From DASVEE01 sp036399695 (GTDB lineage Bacteria > Acidobacteriota > Thermoanaerobaculia > Gp7-AA8): DNA of 7,109 nucleotides. The position numbers and the translations under genes were made by a program. How positions within the stretch are numbered: position 1 is the first letter of the stretch; every line of letters starts with the position of its first letter. Below are positions 5,332 through 7,109 of the stretch, one piece after another. The stretch covers positions 1-7,109 of the forward strand of contig DASWMP010000411.1 in assembly GCA_036399695.1 (NCBI GenBank), in the 5' to 3' direction. The notes beneath the pieces are model-generated. The model saw only the letters and a program-made list of their open reading frames with translations. It searched no databases and had not been told where the DNA came from.

Positions 5332-7040
5332 GCGATCGACTCCGTGGCCTTCGTCAGGCGGTTCTGGAAGACGCCATAAATCAGCAAAATGGCGAAGATG
5401 ACGGTCGAGTAGGCGGCGGCATAACCGTAGCGGTACTGCTCGAACGCGATCTTGTAAGCCTGCGTGATGAGGATCTCGGTCGAGCCGGCCGGCTCACCGG
5501 CGGACACGAGATAGATGATGTTGAACATGTTGAACGTCCAGACGACCGACAGGATGATCGCCGGGATGAGGGCCGGCTTGAGCGACGGCAGGGTGATGGA
5601 CCGGAACTGCTGCCAGCGCGTGGCTCCGTCGACGCGGGCTGCTTCGTAGAGGTCCGCCGGGATGGACTGCAGCGCGCCGAGGGAGACGACCATCATGAAC
5701 GGGAAGCTCAGCCATCCGTTCGTCGTGACCACGGCGGCGAACGACGTGGCCGGCTTCTCGAACCAGGACACCGGGTCCCCGCCGAAGATCTGGATGACCT
5801 GATTGATGACGCCGAACTGCTGGTGAAACATCCCCTTCCAGATCAGCGCCGTGATGTAGTTCGGCACCGCCCACGGCAGGATGAGCAGCACGCGATAGAG
5901 CGCCTTGAAGCGCAGGTTCTTCGTGTTGAGGACGAGCGCCAGCATGAGGCCGACCGTCGTGCCGATGGTCACGTTCGCGATGGTCCAGAGCACCGTGAAG
6001 GTCAGCGTCCAGTAGAAGTTGCCGTAGTTGACCTGCCGTCCGGCGGGCGTCGACTTGAAGACGTTCACGTCCGTGATGATGTCGACGTAGTTCTTCGCCC
6101 CGATCCAGATGTTCGAGATCGGCTCGTTCATCGAGTAGATGTTCTGGCTCGTGAACGAGAGCATGATCCCGTAGAAGAAGGGGAAGAAGACGAGCAGCAG
6201 CATGCCGGCGATGGCCGGCGCGATGTACCAGTAGGCCTGGCGGTGCTCGACGAAGTTGCGCCCCGTCGTCTGCGCGAACCCGCCGCCGACGAAGACGAAG
6301 AGCAGCACCGCCGCGGCGGCGACGGCGTGCACGCCGGGGTTGCCCGCGGCGTGCAGGTAGATGGAACCGGCGAGCAGGACGAGTCCGGCGATGAAGAGGA
6401 TGATGTTGTTGCGGACGAAGAGCGCGAGCAGCAGCACCACGACGAACGGCGCGAGCGCGAAGGCCGCGGCGCGCCAGAGCGGCGGCGCGGTCGACTTTGG
6501 CGCGACGGGCGTGGCCAGGATCTGCGCGAAACCGGTCACGGCGCCGTCCACCTGGAACGGCACGGCGACGAGGACGTTGCCGTCCGGCCGCCGCTCCACG
6601 CTGAACTCCGGATTGCCCTTCGTCTTCTCCTCGACGTTGGTCTCGACGTTGGTGCGCAGGGTCTGCCCGAGGTCGTAGAGCGGCTTTTCGGTCCTCACCA
6701 TCCGCCGCGGCAACTCCCCTTCCGTCAGATCCTCGGCGAAGGTCGATGCCTCGACGGAACGGCTGTCGATGTTGACGACGCGATACGCCTTCACCGACGG
6801 CTGCGTCTTCATCCACGCCGCCATCGCCGGTGCCAGCCCCGGGCCCTCACCACGCTGCGCCGCCGCGACCTGCGCCGCGCTCTGCGCCGTCGTGACGGTG
6901 GCCTCCGCCTCCTGCCCCTGCGACCGCGACGATGAGCGCCGCAACGCGAGCCAGTGCAGCACCCCGATCGCCAGCAATGCCGCGAGCAGCACGCCGATGG
7001 CGATGCGCCTGGAGCCGGTGTGAGGTGCGGGCGTGGTCAT
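5328..7040 (-). CDS. malF: Maltose/maltodextrin-type ABC transporter permease MalF with N-terminal extracytoplasmic domain
   Basis: A 570-residue inner-membrane permease, partner of MalG. The C-terminal ~300 residues are a normal MalF core: a membrane segment at 270-297 (YWYIAPAIAG onward), others near 344-371, 380-398, 438-460, 488-512 and 538-558, and an EAA loop at 466-489 (EAARVDG, then ITLPSLKP). The first ~260 residues are unusual. A membrane segment at 12-33 is followed by about 155 extracytoplasmic residues (34-187). These contain a mixed alpha/beta region (KAYRVVNID at 84-92, NVLVAVPFQVDGAVTGF at 155-171) that looks like a small sensor-type (Cache-like) fold. Three closely spaced hydrophobic segments follow at 188-209, 211-230 and 237-254. 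E. coli MalF has its large periplasmic loop between segments 3 and 4 instead. The ATG at 7040 is chosen; an in-frame GTG at 7070 lies inside the palindromic repeat. Upstream AAAAAG is only a weak ribosome binding site. Confidence 0.9.
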   Translation of the reverse strand: MTTPAPHTGSRRIAIGVLLAALLAIGVLHWLALRRSSSRSQGQEAEATVTTAQSAAQVAAAQRGEGPGLAPAMAAWMKTQPSVKAYRVVNIDSRSVEASTFAEDLTEGELPRRMVRTEKPLYDLGQTLRTNVETNVEEKTKGNPEFSVERRPDGNVLVAVPFQVDGAVTGFAQILATPVAPKSTAPPLWRAAAFALAPFVVVLLLALFVRNNIILFIAGLVLLAGSIYLHAAGNPGVHAVAAAAVLLFVFVGGGFAQTTGRNFVEHRQAYWYIAPAIAGMLLLVFFPFFYGIMLSFTSQNIYSMNEPISNIWIGAKNYVDIITDVNVFKSTPAGRQVNYGNFYWTLTFTVLWTIANVTIGTTVGLMLALVLNTKNLRFKALYRVLLILPWAVPNYITALIWKGMFHQQFGVINQVIQIFGGDPVSWFEKPATSFAAVVTTNGWLSFPFMMVVSLGALQSIPADLYEAARVDGATRWQQFRSITLPSLKPALIPAIILSVVWTFNMFNIIYLVSAGEPAGSTEILITQAYKIAFEQYRYGYAAAYSTVIFAILLIYGVFQNRLTKATESIA

Positions 7041-7049
7041 CTTTTTATA

Positions 7050-7109
7050 GGAGTGCGGTGGCAAAGCCACCGCTCTGGTACACGTATAGAAGAGCGGTGG
7101 CGTTCGGAG
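7050..7109 (+). repeat. ~60-bp palindromic (REP-like) repeat, copy 2
   Basis: This matches the reverse complement of the repeat at 138-201 with about four differences (a shorter AAA loop, CGTA for CGTG, GGCGTTC for GGCCTTC). GCCACCGCTCT (7066-7076) pairs with its complement at 7091-7101 over a 14-nt spacer. Alternatively, GCGGTGGC (7055-7062) pairs with GCCACCGC (7066-7073) over AAA. The repeat occupies the malF leader and reaches the window edge, so its outer boundary is not certain. Confidence 0.85.

Noticed and set aside
5319..6935. A 538-codon open frame on the plus strand, opposite malF
   Set aside because: Its composition is dominated by Arg, Asp, Glu and His, as expected from the complement of GC-rich codons. 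malF on the other strand is clearly the real gene.
7041..7070. A GTG start at 7070 adding 10 residues to MalF
   Set aside because: These residues would be read from the palindromic repeat, and no ribosome binding site precedes it. The ATG at 7040 leads straight into the first membrane segment.
1..7109. The whole locus as a composite transposon bounded by inverted repeats
   Set aside because: The end repeats are ~60-bp palindromes without a transposase inside, and only one insertion-sequence end is visible, pointing outward. A dispersed REP-like repeat is simpler.

Overview
The window is a GC-rich stretch from a Gram-negative (diderm) bacterium, read almost entirely on the minus strand. It holds part of a maltodextrin or other alpha-glucan uptake locus. 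The diderm assignment rests on a 728-residue protein with a signal peptide, beta-barrel-like sequence and a C-terminal phenylalanine. The mix of MalFG permeases, free-standing glucodextranase C-terminal-type domains and abundant intergenic palindromes would fit Acidobacteriota or a similar environmental phylum. That placement is inference; no rRNA or other marker gene is present.

Layout in the direction of transcription (right to left): 7050-7109 is a ~60-bp palindromic repeat in the malF leader. malF (7040-5328) overlaps malG (5331-4453) by 4 nt. A 122-nt gap follows, mostly filled by a hairpin of 7-bp repeats. Next is a secreted glucodextranase C-terminal-like domain protein (4330-3524), a 76-nt gap with a hairpin, then the putative outer-membrane barrel (3447-1261). 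A second 122-nt gap holds a terminator-like hairpin and another 7-bp-repeat hairpin. A second secreted protein (1138-212), paralogous to the first, comes next. Last is a second copy of the 60-bp repeat in opposite orientation, abutting the start of a transposase gene (85-1) that looks like the IS1182 family and leaves the window.

Likely joint role (inference): glucans or oligosaccharides are bound by the two secreted proteins, cross the outer membrane through the barrel, and are imported by MalF-MalG. No binding protein (MalE), ATPase (MalK) or glycoside hydrolase gene is present. MalE probably lies upstream, beyond the right edge, and the ATPase may be encoded elsewhere. MalF is unusual in carrying about 250 extra N-terminal residues with an extracytoplasmic domain between its first two membrane segments.

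There is no gene-free stretch above 300 bases. The most interesting points are the pair of paralogous secreted proteins around an unassigned outer-membrane barrel, the extended MalF, two intergenic hairpins built from unrelated heptamers but with the same design, and the inverted 60-bp palindromic repeats at the two window ends.
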